Positions 10,112 to 18,678 of a DNA stretch of 64,000 nucleotides are shown piece by piece. The notes under the pieces are model-generated. The model was not told the DNA's origin. It saw only the letters and a list, made by a program, of their open reading frames with translations, and ran no database searches. The stretch is from Rhodococcus jostii RHA1. GTDB taxonomy: Bacteria > Actinomycetota > Actinomycetes > Mycobacteriales > Mycobacteriaceae. The DNA is taken from positions 3,348,001 through 3,412,000 of the forward strand of contig NC_008268.1 in NCBI RefSeq assembly GCF_000014565.1, written 5' to 3'. Both the position numbers and the translations under genes were made by a program. Within the stretch, counting starts at the first letter, position 1. Each line of letters opens with the position of its first letter.

Positions 10112-12319
10112 CTAGCTGCCGATGGTGATCGAGATATCGTCCGGTTCGCTGCGGGCTGCGAGGTAGTGGGTCCAGTCGCGGCGGGTGTAGTCCGCCCATT
10201 GGGTGGTGGTGTTGATATGCATTCCGAGCAGGTCGGCCACCACGGGTGCGGGCAGCTCGGCGGTGAGGGTGAAGAGGGCGGTGTTTCGGCCGACCCTGGT
10301 GGGGATGCCGAGTTTGGTGAGGTAGATGCTGAGCGTGTGGGCGGTGAGGGGCACGCCCGGTGTGGTGGGGCTGGGAAACAGGTAGGGGGCGCGGCCTGGT
10401 GGTGCGGCGGTGGCGGTGTCCTGGGCCGACACGAGCAGGTCGGTGACGAGCGCGGCAATTGCCGGGGGTAGCTGTAGCGGATTCCGCGAGAAGGTGAGGA
10501 AGGTTGCGCCGCCGCGTTGGGTGACCGCGTCGGTGGTGAGCAGCCGGATGCGGGTGAGCGGAATGCCGTAGAGCAGCACGATCAGCCCTGCGACGCGGAC
10601 TGTTACCGGGATGGTGGTGTCGGCGAGGAGGCGGCGGATGCGGTCGGTGTGGTTGGCGGTGTCGAGGACTTCGGTGGGAAGCGTGGCGGGTTTCGCGGGC
10701 AGGGTGATGTCGTCGTCGATGAGACCGCGTTGGCTCAGCCAGATGATGAAGCCGGTGATGGCGCAGGTTCTGTCGCGGCTGCCGGCGAGCCAGTGTTCGA
10801 GGTGGGGTTGATCGAGGTTGTCGATGGTGAGGTGTTGGTCGTCGAGCCAGCGCAGCAGCCGGATCGCGATTCGGATCTTGTTGCGGTCGGAGGCGGCGCT
10901 GTGGTCGGTGTATCGGCGGCGGATGGCGCGTCGGCGGGCCCGGCGCAGCACACTCCATTGTGCGTAGGGTCTGATCAGCAATACCTGATGCGGCGGCAGG
11001 GTTTCGAGCACCGTGTCGAGCCACGGTTCGAGCCGTCCGAGGGGTTCGAGCCGGTCGGGCAGAATTTCGAGGTGCACCAGGACGGCGCGGAGGTAGTGCA
11101 GGGCCGTGGATGGGGCTAGGTCGTCCAGATCGTTGTGGCTGATCGGCTTCGCCAGTGCGCCGAGGTGGCGCAGCAGCGCGGCGGGCTTGGCCCGGTCGAG
11201 CCAGCGCAGCGTGGAGTCCGCCCGTTCTTTCCCGGCGAGATGGTCGACCAGCGGTTGCAGTTGGGCCCGCACACCGCCGTGTTCGTCGGCCAGCAGTTCG
11301 GTGAGGCGCCGGCGTATCGCACACCGCCGGCAGGTGCGAACGTAGTGCTGGGGTCCTGCTTCTCCGCAGGTGGTGCAGAGATGGTCGACTGCTCGCCCGG
11401 CGCAGGGACTGCAGATGGCCAGGCCGGCTGAGTTGGTGCCGGTGAGGACTCGGGTGTTGCCGCAGTTGGCACAGTGCTTCGGTGCCGCCACCGCCTGGCG
11501 GTAACAGCGTGCACAGACCGGGCCTCGCGGCCACAACGCCTTCGCCGGCCGAAAGTGTGTGCAGTCGACGCAGTGGTGGTGGACTTCGGGTCGACATCGG
11601 CTGCACAGGTCGGCGGCGCCGTCGCGGCCGCGGAGCGCGATCGGTGTGATCCGGCCGCAGCCACCGCATTCGCGTCGGGGGCGTTGGTAGCAGTGCGCGC
11701 ACAGTGGGCCGTTCGAGTCGTGGGCTTTCGCGGCGGCGTTGCGCCCGCAGGATCCGCAGGTATGAACCGGGCGCGCGCAGGTGCCGCACAGTGGGCGCCC
11801 TTCAGGGTCGCGGCGCGAGGGTATTCGCGAGCGTCCGCAGCGGGTGCAGGTTTCGACGCGCTCTGGATCGACCTGGTAGCACTGGCGGCAGATCGGGCCT
11901 TCGGGTCGAACGGCGGTGGGGTTGCCCCGGCGGCCGCAGCGGGCGCAGATGGCGGTCTTCTCGCGGGTGACGCACCACTCGCAGCAGCGTCCCTCCGGGG
12001 CGAGGCGGATCAGCCGGGGCCACTGTTTCCCGCAGCGGACGCAGCCGGGAAGGGTGACGCGATGTCCGGCCGCGTCCAGGGCGTAGGCGAGGCGGACCAA
12101 GCCGATCGGCGCGTGCGGGTCGGGGGCGGTGAGGGCGTCGGGGTGAGCGGCGAGGTGACGGTCGAGGGCGCGTGCCCCGCGCCCATTCCACGATCCGACG
12201 TCGGTGAGGATGTGTTGGGCGTGCTGGGCGGTGATGGCCGGGGCCACGGACATAATCGTGCTGACCAGTCGGTGGCGCACGTCGTCGATCGAGTCGTGGG
12301 GTGGTCGGGGCGATGTCAC
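10112..12319 (-). CDS. Zinc-knuckle-rich protein with decayed tyrosine-recombinase-like core
   Basis: 735 residues. Residues about 70-310 hold roughly ten CxxC pairs in tandem treble-clef-like units (CVRCGKQW, CCEWC, CARCGRRG, CRQC, CTRCGRS, CGSCG, CGGCG and others). The C-terminal 350 residues resemble a tyrosine recombinase: a SAM-like region, GLIVLLYGIPLTRIRLL at the first catalytic Arg position, and LLGMHINTTTQWADY at the H...Y position. The HxxR signature is lost (GRNTALFTLT), so strand cleavage is doubtful. The GTG start at 12319 overlaps the HTH gene stop by GTGA. It is the third gene of a coupled cassette with an integrase and may act as accessory DNA-binding partner (inference). Confidence 0.75.
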   Translation of the reverse strand: MTSPRPPHDSIDDVRHRLVSTIMSVAPAITAQHAQHILTDVGSWNGRGARALDRHLAAHPDALTAPDPHAPIGLVRLAYALDAAGHRVTLPGCVRCGKQWPRLIRLAPEGRCCEWCVTREKTAICARCGRRGNPTAVRPEGPICRQCYQVDPERVETCTRCGRSRIPSRRDPEGRPLCGTCARPVHTCGSCGRNAAAKAHDSNGPLCAHCYQRPRRECGGCGRITPIALRGRDGAADLCSRCRPEVHHHCVDCTHFRPAKALWPRGPVCARCYRQAVAAPKHCANCGNTRVLTGTNSAGLAICSPCAGRAVDHLCTTCGEAGPQHYVRTCRRCAIRRRLTELLADEHGGVRAQLQPLVDHLAGKERADSTLRWLDRAKPAALLRHLGALAKPISHNDLDDLAPSTALHYLRAVLVHLEILPDRLEPLGRLEPWLDTVLETLPPHQVLLIRPYAQWSVLRRARRRAIRRRYTDHSAASDRNKIRIAIRLLRWLDDQHLTIDNLDQPHLEHWLAGSRDRTCAITGFIIWLSQRGLIDDDITLPAKPATLPTEVLDTANHTDRIRRLLADTTIPVTVRVAGLIVLLYGIPLTRIRLLTTDAVTQRGGATFLTFSRNPLQLPPAIAALVTDLLVSAQDTATAAPPGRAPYLFPSPTTPGVPLTAHTLSIYLTKLGIPTRVGRNTALFTLTAELPAPVVADLLGMHINTTTQWADYTRRDWTHYLAARSEPDDISITIGS

Positions 12320-12642
12320 TGCTCGGTGGCCGGGCGTCGAATCGTGGTGCGCTGGACCGCCGGACGGTCGGAGGAGCCGGCGTTCGCCGCTTTGCGGACG
12401 GACTGGTTGACGATCGTCGGCTCGATCAGGTCGTTCGGGGTGCAGTCGAGGATGTCGCACAGGGCAACGAGGGTGTCCATGCTCAACCGCTGGGGCGGCT
12501 GGGTGACCAGGCGGTAGACCTGCTCACGGGAGAGGGTGATGCCGCGTTCGGCGAGCAGCGGAACCAGGTCGGAGGTGTGGAAGATGTCGTGCTCGGCCAT
12601 CTTGTGACGCAGGTGCCACTCGTAGCCCATCTTTTTGATCAT
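12316..12642 (-). CDS. XRE/Cro-type HTH protein of the recombinase cassette
   Basis: 108 residues with a Cro/C1-type helix-turn-helix (FHTSDLVPLLAERGITLS...VYRLV...LSMDTLVALCDIL), about residues 15-70, like YozG-type repressors. The ATG at 12642 overlaps the stop of the upstream integrase as ATGA, and its own stop overlaps the next gene as GTGA. Coupling in a strict int-xre-zinc-knuckle order suggests a regulator or accessory factor of recombination. Confidence 0.8.
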   Translation of the reverse strand: MIKKMGYEWHLRHKMAEHDIFHTSDLVPLLAERGITLSREQVYRLVTQPPQRLSMDTLVALCDILDCTPNDLIEPTIVNQSVRKAANAGSSDRPAVQRTTIRRPATEQ

Positions 12643-13751
12643 TGTTCGCTCCACAGTTCGCCGAGTCGGGTGCGCAGGGCGCGGGTCAGCAGTTGATTGC
12701 GGTACTCATTGGACACTCCGGTGTAGATCGCGGTCGTCGAGGCATGCGCGTGTCCGACCTGTTCCTGCACGAAGCGGACGGGATAGTCGAATTCGATGAG
12801 ATGTGTGACGTAGGAGTGCCGCAGGCAGTGCAAGTCCAGCGCACTGTCGAGACCGCATTCGCGGCGGGCGCCGGCGAACGCGAGGTTCACCGAACGTGGG
12901 GAAATCCGGCCGGCCCGCTCGGTCACCCACAACGCTGGATGTGCGCCCGGTGCCAGCGCGGGACGCACCTCGGACAGGTACTGCTCGATCACTTCGACGA
13001 TCCAATCGAACTCCGGCACGGTCAACACGGTCCGGCGCTTGGCGGGCCCGCCTTTCGAGGCCTTGCCGTACCGGACCGCGACCGAGCCGACCTGCCGATG
13101 TTGCGGGGCCTGGGGATTGCGGCGCAGGTCGACCAGGTCGATCCGGCAGACTTCCGCGCGTCGGAGCCCGAATGCGTAACAGAACTTCAGCAGGGCCGAG
13201 TCCCGCATCGCGGCCAGCGCCCCCTTTCGCCCGCTGGCTCGGATGGTATCGACGCGGCTGTCCAGTGTGTCGAACAGTGCCTGCACCTCGTCGTAACTCA
13301 GGGGCCTGCGACGCGGGGTGCCCTCGTAGTCCGCCACGTGGAGAACCGAATTTCCCTCGTGAAACACCAATTCCGGTGCGCGACCGAATCGGTCGAGGCA
13401 CACCTGCGTCCACCCGTAACGACGGTCGGTGAGGTACTCGCAGAACAGCCGGATCGTGATCTCGTAGCTGCGCACGGTCGACAGCGCGAGCGGACGCTCA
13501 CCGGACCGCAACTAACTGATCCACTCCTCGGCCTCCGCCGGGGACCACTGCCACGGATACTGGTTCGTGAACTCGGTGAACCGCCTGATCATCCGGACCC
13601 GTCCCGCGATCGTGGGCTCCTTCAAGAACCGACTCCGCTGCTGCCGTGTCCACCCCTCGATCATCGCCTCCGCCATGGCCGGGGCTGGGTCAAGATGCAC
13701 CACATTGTCGGCGAGCATCAGCCGCGCCGCGCCGGGCGCCTCGTTGTCCAC
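12639..13751 (-). pseudogene. Tyrosine recombinase (integrase) interrupted by an in-frame amber codon
   Basis: Read as one frame it is a 370-residue phage/plasmid-type integrase. Residues 1-79 and the part after the stop form one SAM-like core-binding domain (WQWSPAEAEEWIS, stop, then LRSGERPLALSTVRSYEI). The catalytic domain is complete: FGLRRAEV (Arg), LHCLRHSY (HxxR) and VGHAHASTTAIY (His and Tyr). The TAG at 13512-13514 sits where a Gln (CAG) would fit. A TTG immediately after the stop could re-initiate, giving a 290-residue product lacking the N-terminal arm. A GTG at 13751 begins the frame. First gene of the three-gene cassette; a palindrome lies immediately upstream. Either an inactivated gene, suppressed readthrough or a sequencing error. 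Confidence 0.8.
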
Positions 13752-13752
13752 C

Positions 13753-13779
13753 TCAATGTTGTATCAGACACAACATTGA
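13753..13779. promoter_or_regulatory. Perfect palindrome at the integrase start, candidate operator
   Basis: TCAATGTTGT (13753-13762) and ACAACATTGA (13770-13779) form a perfect 10-bp inverted repeat around a 7-base spacer, ending one base before the GTG start of the integrase. This position would let a repressor, possibly the cassette's own XRE protein, block transcription. A recombinase binding site is an alternative. Confidence 0.55.
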
Positions 13780-13839
13780 TGCATCCACTTCAGCGCGTGA
13801 ATGCCCGCGATGTTCTGGTTCGAGGATGGCTCTGTGTCG

Positions 13840-14031
13840 TCAGAACAGGCCGATCTGATTGCGCGCCGCGTCGGTGTCGGTGCGCTGCTGGTAGGCGGCG
13901 GCGAAGGCGCGTGCGGCGGATTCGGTGCAGCCGATCTCGCGGCCGACCTGACTCCAGGACAGTCCGCTCTCGTGCAGTTGCCAGGCGTCGCGTTCGTCGT
14001 CGGTGGTCGGGTGGGCGGCGTGGATGGTCAC
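13840..14031 (-). CDS. Tiny helix-turn-helix protein
   Basis: 63 residues. The core (ERDAWQLHESGLSWSQVGREIG) followed by CTESAARAFAAAYQQR is a simple homeodomain-like helix-turn-helix. The GTG at 14031 overlaps the stop of the DnaB N-domain gene (GTGA), so it is translated from the same message. Probably a DNA-binding regulator of the nrdH operon or a plasmid function. Specific role unknown. Confidence 0.6.
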   Translation of the reverse strand: MTIHAAHPTTDDERDAWQLHESGLSWSQVGREIGCTESAARAFAAAYQQRTDTDAARNQIGLF

Positions 14032-14588
14032 TGGCCTGCTCCTCGGAGGTGGTTGAGACGCTGGGTGGCGGCGCGTTGCCGACGGCCGAGGACGCACATG
14101 TGTTCGTAGAGTTGGTCTTCGGGCAGCTTCTCGGCGGCCTGAGCGAGGGATTCGGCGACGGCGCGGAAGCTGCGCCGGTAGGCCTGGCTGACGACTGTGC
14201 GGGCGTAGTGGTCAACGGCGATGTGGTCGGCACCCCGGGTGGTGATGTTCGCCAGGTACCGGGAACGCTCGGCACCGTGGTGGCCGGCGAGCTCGCCGGT
14301 GCGTTCGAGTTCGGCGGCGACCATGGTGGGATCGTGTGGGACTCCGGAACTTACGAGCCTGGCGATCACGGCGAACAGTTCGCGGTGGATAGGTCGTTCG
14401 AAGTCCGCGGTCTCGAGGGCGGCGACAGTCCGGGCCGCGGCTTCCGCTGGCGCCCACAGCAGTGCGCACAAGCACAGGACCTCGATGTCGGTGTGGGCGT
14501 CGATGCCGAGGTCGGAGGCCTCGATGGAGTCTGCTGGCGTGGCGTCGGCGGTCTCAGTGGTGGGTATCAGCTCGAGTGCTGCGGCCAT
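14028..14588 (-). CDS. Orphan DnaB-like helicase N-terminal domain protein
   Basis: 186 residues. From about residue 30 it matches the N-terminal domain of replicative DnaB helicases (IEVLCLCALLWAP...VAALETADFERPIHRELFAVIARL...GVPHDPTMVAAEL). There is no Walker A/B ATPase domain. Such stand-alone domains occur on actinobacterial plasmids and phages and may bind the host helicase loader or primase (inference). The ATG at 14588 has an AAAGGG ribosome site about 9 bases upstream. It follows nrdH by 77 bp and overlaps the next HTH gene. Confidence 0.7.
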   Translation of the reverse strand: MAAALELIPTTETADATPADSIEASDLGIDAHTDIEVLCLCALLWAPAEAAARTVAALETADFERPIHRELFAVIARLVSSGVPHDPTMVAAELERTGELAGHHGAERSRYLANITTRGADHIAVDHYARTVVSQAYRRSFRAVAESLAQAAEKLPEDQLYEHMCVLGRRQRAATQRLNHLRGAGQ

Positions 14589-14665
14589 GTCGGTCAGCCC
14601 TTTCGTGTCGGTAGGAACAAATGGCCTCAAGCGGCAGGGAGTCGAGCCGGCAATCGCACCGTTTT

Positions 14666-14926
14666 TCACGGGACGATTTGTTGTATCGGCTGCAATAATT
14701 CCCAGTTGGCGAGTGCCGCGATGCGGTCGGGGCGAAAGCCGGACCAGTGTTGGTCGCCGGCCACGACGACGGGCGCTTGGAGGTAGCCGAGTCCCATCAC
14801 CCGGTCGCGGGCGGAGAGGTTCTCGGTGAGGTCGACGATCGAATAGTCGATCCCCTTTTTGTCGAGGGCGCGGTAGGTGGAATTGCACTGAACGCAGTCC
14901 GGTTTGGTGTATACGGTGACCGTCAT
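14666..14926 (-). CDS. nrdH: NrdH-type glutaredoxin-like redox protein
   Basis: 86 residues with a thioredoxin fold. CVQC redox pair at Cys11 and Cys14 (VYTKPDCVQC), QAPVVV cis-Pro segment and the NrdH-specific WSGFRPD. NrdH supplies electrons to class Ib ribonucleotide reductase. No nrdEF is nearby, so this is an accessory plasmid/phage-type copy. The ATG at 14926 is preferred over an upstream frame opening at 14989 because GGAGGGGG lies just before it. Confidence 0.85.
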   Translation of the reverse strand: MTVTVYTKPDCVQCNSTYRALDKKGIDYSIVDLTENLSARDRVMGLGYLQAPVVVAGDQHWSGFRPDRIAALANWELLQPIQQIVP

Positions 14927-15492
14927 AATTTCCCCCTCCGTTGCATTTCCGATTGTGTCCATTTTATCGAATAATTGCGCCATTTCCAAGCCTTTCCCAG
15001 TTATTCGACGAGTAATTTACGGGCAATACATAAATGGTTGACGTGCCATTCTTCCGCAATATGGCGTCCCGCGATCAACCCCCGCGAGCGGGCCACTTAA
15101 GCACTCCCACCTGCCCATACTTCCGCCTAACCCTTGCACTGGCGGAGGTTCTGGCGCGTCGCCGGAGCGTCAAGGTGAGCGGGAAAGTTTTCCGCGAAAT
15201 AAGGGAGTGGACGACCGCGTGGAAAAGTTTCCGAGGAGCGGACTTGATGCGGAGGCGTGGCGATAGAAAACTGAAAGAGAAAAGGGAAAAGGTGCCCGAT
15301 TTGTTTTTCTTTTCGCTTCTCGGCGCTTTTTCGTTTTATCGGGTCACCTGCCGTTGGTGCGCCGGGTCCGCGGGTCGGCCGCGGTAGCGAGTGGTCCGCC
15401 TTCGGCCGTAGCCCGCGCCGCGTGTGGGCTGGTGGGGTGGGGCTGGGTCTTCGGCGCTGCGGCCGACCGCGTGTTCGCGGTAACCCGGCTGG
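14927..15492. other. A+T-rich non-coding stretch, promoter of nrdH and possible plasmid regulatory region
   Basis: Markedly A+T-rich for this window at 14,930-15,060 and 15,260-15,350, the latter with T-runs bracketed by CCCGAT/ATCGGG. No coding frame is supported; a 179-codon Pro/Arg-rich reverse frame looks random. It lies between nrdH and the parB 3' end, where a centromere (parS) or origin could sit, but no iterons were recognised. Confidence 0.4.
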
Positions 15493-15534
15493 CCCCTGGC
15501 CGGGGCGAGGTGGGTTCTCGCCCCGGCCAGGGGG
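15493..15534. terminator. Strong hairpin after parB
   Basis: A 17-bp G+C stem, CCCCTGGCCGGGGCGAG (15493-15509) pairing with 15517-15533, sits six bases beyond the parB stop in the direction of transcription. Likely the original parB terminator. Confidence 0.75.
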
Positions 15535-15539
15535 TTTGG

Positions 15540-16562
15540 TCAGTCGATCTCGACGTCGTCGGGGGTGCGGTGTCCTCCGATGACTTCCTCGACCGGGGTC
15601 AGGGTGTGGCCGTGCTCGGTCAGGAAGGTCAGGTAGCGGTCGGTGCTTCGGGGGCGCGAGCGCCACGCGTCGTTGACCATCCGGGCTTCCAGTGCGGCGG
15701 CGACCAGCGCGAGGGTGATCACCTGGGCGCGGTTGTCGGTGGCGGTGTCGAGCAGTTTGAGCAGGCCGCTGCCGATGTTGAAGTCGGTGAAGCCGAGCAG
15801 CTCGGGAACCAGGGTGCTGGCGTTGTACTCGGAGAGCAGTCCGGAGTCGGCGGCGAGGGTTGCCGCGATGAATGTGGCGGTGCCCTTCGGGGCGGTCTTG
15901 CGTGCCAGCAGTGTGGTGCGCAGGAAGTCGCGGCGGACGGTGGTGGCTGCGGCGGCCTGCTTGTTCAGCTCCCGCACCTGGCGGCGTTCCTTACGCTGGC
16001 GTTCCTTGGACTCGGCTTCCATCCGGAGGGCTGCGGCCGCGTCGTCCTCGGTGCCTTCACCCTCGGTTGCGGTTCGGGCGGCTGCGAGTACCGGTGAGAG
16101 CGCTACTCCGGCACCGTCGAGGTCGAGGCACACGTACTCCGGTGTCCAGACCTGGCGGGTTTGCACCGTGTTCGCGTGCCGGTGCCCCTCATACGGGGTG
16201 GCGTCGGGGTGGTTCTCGGTGGACCAGTCCACCTCCTCGCCGTCGACTTCCTCGCCGCTCTCGGTGTCGAAGTAGCGTTCGTCCTTGCTTAGCCACACCG
16301 CCCACCGGGCCGGGTCGGTCTCGGTGTGGGCGGTGGTGACCTCGCTGCCGTCGGCGGCGACCAGGTCGGCGAGCAGGATATCGGTTCCGTACTGGGGTTC
16401 TTCGGCGAGGATCGTGTATCCCTTGTCGAGGTAGGACTGGGCGGCGGCGGCGCGTTCGGCCCTCTCCGCACGGTCGTCGAGCAGCCGTTGCGCGATGTAT
16501 CGGAACTGGTACCGGCCAGCGGTCATCAGCTTGTCGACGGCCTCGGTGTCTCCTTCCGCTTC
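15540..16562 (-). pseudogene. parB: parB, 3' fragment, separated from its middle part by the 21.9-kb element
   Basis: The open frame covers 340 codons of the C-terminal half of an actinobacterial plasmid ParB: EAEGDTEAVDKLMTAGRYQF, IAQRLLDDRAERAERAAAA, YLDKGYTILAEEP, DPARWAVWL and VWTPEYVCLDLDGAG. The frame has no ribosome site at its first ATG (16526) and coding continues upstream to 16562, where it stops abruptly at the element end. The preceding residues VARF are found at 38,473. Read together, the two flanks give EIVARF-EAEGDTEAV with no gain or loss of frame. ParB binds parS and partitions plasmids; here it cannot be made intact. Confidence 0.85.
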
Positions 16563-16564
16563 GA

Positions 16565-16582
16565 TTATGTGGACATTTCACG
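16565..16582 (+). repeat. Left terminal inverted repeat of the 21.9-kb element
   Basis: TTATGTGGACATTTCACG, facing inward. It matches the right repeat at 17 of 18 positions. The adjoining inward sequence has further GGACA motifs (about 16,599 and 16,610) that could be extra recombinase binding sites. Confidence 0.85.
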
Positions 16583-17291
16583 TTGGTCAATCTTCTGGAC
16601 AAGCCCAGGACATGGACCTCTCGATCGTTCGGCTCGCATGCGGGAAGCAACCTGGCCCATGAGGGCGTTCCGGCCCGTAGATGAAGGTTGAAATGCCCGG
16701 ATCATGCAGTCCCACTCCTGCGCCGTGAAGACCGCCGGAAAGAACCCAAATGGGGGTGCCGCGGCATAGCCGCGGCAGTGCTTGGAAACTATGGTCGGTC
16801 AGTCGTCGGATGCGACCGGGTCGGTTCGGCATTGGCAGGACCGGGGGTATTGCTCGACGAGAGAAGCCGGAGGTCCTTCCGCTGCCGGGGCAGGTGTTTC
16901 GGGACTCCCATGGGTGTGTCGCTCGGCGGACACCTGCTGCTCCCAGTACATGTGCCCTCGGGCCAAGCGTGGAAGGCTCACGCGACTCCCCTTCTCCGTG
17001 TCCGACGCGCAATCACACCGGGCTTGGGTCATAAAGGCCCGGCACCGTCCTCGCCCTAGCCGCACAACTGGCTTTGCTCAGGTCGACTATCCGCTACCGG
17101 CATTCACATCCAAGCTCGATCGTCCCACCGGACACCTGTGGCTGTCGATCCCTGTCAAGTTTCGGGAGGGAACGGGATGCCCTGCAGGGGGTGGGCTATC
17201 CGTCGGACCCCGTTGCCGCGGCCGAATCGTGGATCAGCTGGGAGCCGATCTCGTCGGGATGTTGCCGCCCGCGGCTCGACTGGTATGACGG
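16583..17291. other. Element left end, non-coding
   Basis: About 700 bases inside the left repeat. Several overlapping frames exist on both strands, but none has a ribosome site or domain pattern. It may contain recombinase binding sites or decayed genes. Confidence 0.4.
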
Positions 17292-18398
17292 TTATCCCGT
17301 GAGTCCGTCGGCGTCGAGGCCGGGCGTCTCGGGCATCTGGAACCCTCCACCGGTCTCACCCGACAGGCCGGGCGTCTCGGGCATCTCGAACCCTCCACCG
17401 GTCTCACCCGACAGGCCGGGCGTCTCGGGCATCTCGAACCCTCCACCGGTCTCACCCGACAGGCCGGGCGTCTCGGGCATCTCGAACCCTCCACCGGTCT
17501 CACCCGACAGGCCGGGCGTCTCGGGCATCTCGAACCCTCCACCGGTCTCACCCGACAGGCCGGGCGTCTCGGGCATCTCGAACCCTCCACCGGTCTCACC
17601 CGACAGGCCGGGCGTCTCGGGCATCTGGAACCCTCCACCGGCGCTGCTGGCGGCCTCGCTACCGAAATTGGGCACGGTGGGTTGCTCAGGGTCCCCACCG
17701 AGCCCACCAGCGACCGGGGCCTGCTCGGCCGGGAAGGTTCCCCGGTCGGCGGGATGTGGCGTCGGCGGCGTGAAGGACTCTGCCGCTTCGCATACCAGCT
17801 TCCCATCCTTTTCCCAGCACCTCGCGGTTGCAGGTTCGGATCGGGGTGTTTGTTTTGGCATCTCCACTGCACGGAGGCTTAGTGCAACTGACGCTGCAAT
17901 CGCGAGAACGGCGATAGCAGCAATAGCAGCAATAGCAGCAAGAATGCTTAGTTTCGGCTTGGGTTTCGACTTCGGCGTCGACTCCGAGGGCGGCCTAGGG
18001 TAGGAGTGAGATTCCCTCAGAATATCTGTCGTTAGTCCACCTTCTAACGCGTTGTGCCAAGCCTCCTTGAGGGCGGTGCGAGTCACTTCCCACTCAGCAA
18101 TGCGGTCTTGCCACTCCTGGTAGAGCCTTTCCTCCTCCTGTCGGAGTCTGTCTAGCTCTTCCCGGGAGGTGGTCTGCTCACGCGATGGATCCGCACCGGA
18201 ACTCCACTGTTCAGCATAGTTTTTCTCGTACTCGTCGCGCCGGTCGCGAGCCTCCCTCCACCCTCTCTCAGCATCTTCCATGCGGTGATATGCGTCCCGC
18301 CAATCCCAAAGGGCCTCAACGTGTTTATCAAGAAGTTTCTGCTGGTTCGCACTAATTGATATGCATGTGTTGGTCGTGACGGCTACTTGTTCGCTCAT
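17292..18398 (-). CDS. Single-pass membrane protein with coiled coil and seven 16-residue repeats
   Basis: 368 residues. Residues 15-145 are highly charged and helical (coiled coil, Glu/Arg-rich). Residues about 148-175 are one hydrophobic Ala/Ile/Leu segment. The rest is Pro/Gly-rich and ends in seven copies of GGGFEMPETPGLSGET. The first and last copies have Gln for Glu. With no signal peptide, the coiled coil would be cytosolic and the repeats outside (type II-like anchor, inferred). Possibly a sensor or scaffold reaching the cell surface. It belongs to no family I recognise. Codon use is normal, and the first Met (18398) is kept. Confidence 0.65.
   Translation of the reverse strand: MSEQVAVTTNTCISISANQQKLLDKHVEALWDWRDAYHRMEDAERGWREARDRRDEYEKNYAEQWSSGADPSREQTTSREELDRLRQEEERLYQEWQDRIAEWEVTRTALKEAWHNALEGGLTTDILRESHSYPRPPSESTPKSKPKPKLSILAAIAAIAAIAVLAIAASVALSLRAVEMPKQTPRSEPATARCWEKDGKLVCEAAESFTPPTPHPADRGTFPAEQAPVAGGLGGDPEQPTVPNFGSEAASSAGGGFQMPETPGLSGETGGGFEMPETPGLSGETGGGFEMPETPGLSGETGGGFEMPETPGLSGETGGGFEMPETPGLSGETGGGFEMPETPGLSGETGGGFQMPETPGLDADGLTG
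17318..17638. repeat. Tandem 48-bp repeat, seven copies, inside the gene
   Basis: Units begin ggccgggcgtctcggg and repeat every 48 bp from 17318. The five inner copies look identical, and the outer two differ at one base that changes Glu to Gln. Such identity points to recent expansion or homogenisation. Confidence 0.9.
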
Positions 18399-18678
18399 GA
18401 CGGGTACTTTCTCTTTCGGCGGGGATCAGCCTCGCCTCCTGCCCGATCGCGTCAGAAACGGTTCGGTTGGATATGTTGTCCAGCGATGCGGCGGTGTGTG
18501 CGGGTGCTCTGCTCTTCGGAAGCCCCCGAGGGATGCCATCGCTGCTGTCTTACCCGGTGCTCGAACAACTCAACGCCGAGATGGAGGATGTTTTCGCACC
18601 CTGCCTCTGAGGTGGCCATGACCGATCGGGCCGTGCCAGTGCTGGATGCCGGATGTTGCGCCTCGGGCGGTTCGGCAC
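18399..18678. other. Intergenic, nothing recognised
   Basis: Between the repeat protein gene and the 3' end of the secreted-protein gene; no supported feature. Confidence 0.35.

Noticed and set aside
15127..15666. A 179-codon reverse frame
   Set aside because: Pro/Arg-rich composition, spans the terminator and overlaps the parB end; no ribosome site.
16524..16526. An ATG that would make the parB 3' fragment a complete 328-residue gene
   Set aside because: ParB-like coding continues upstream to the element boundary and joins in frame to the fragment at 38,473; no ribosome site at this ATG.
17318..17638. Possible CRISPR array (regular repeats)
   Set aside because: Units are directly tandem without spacers and encode a repeated peptide in frame.
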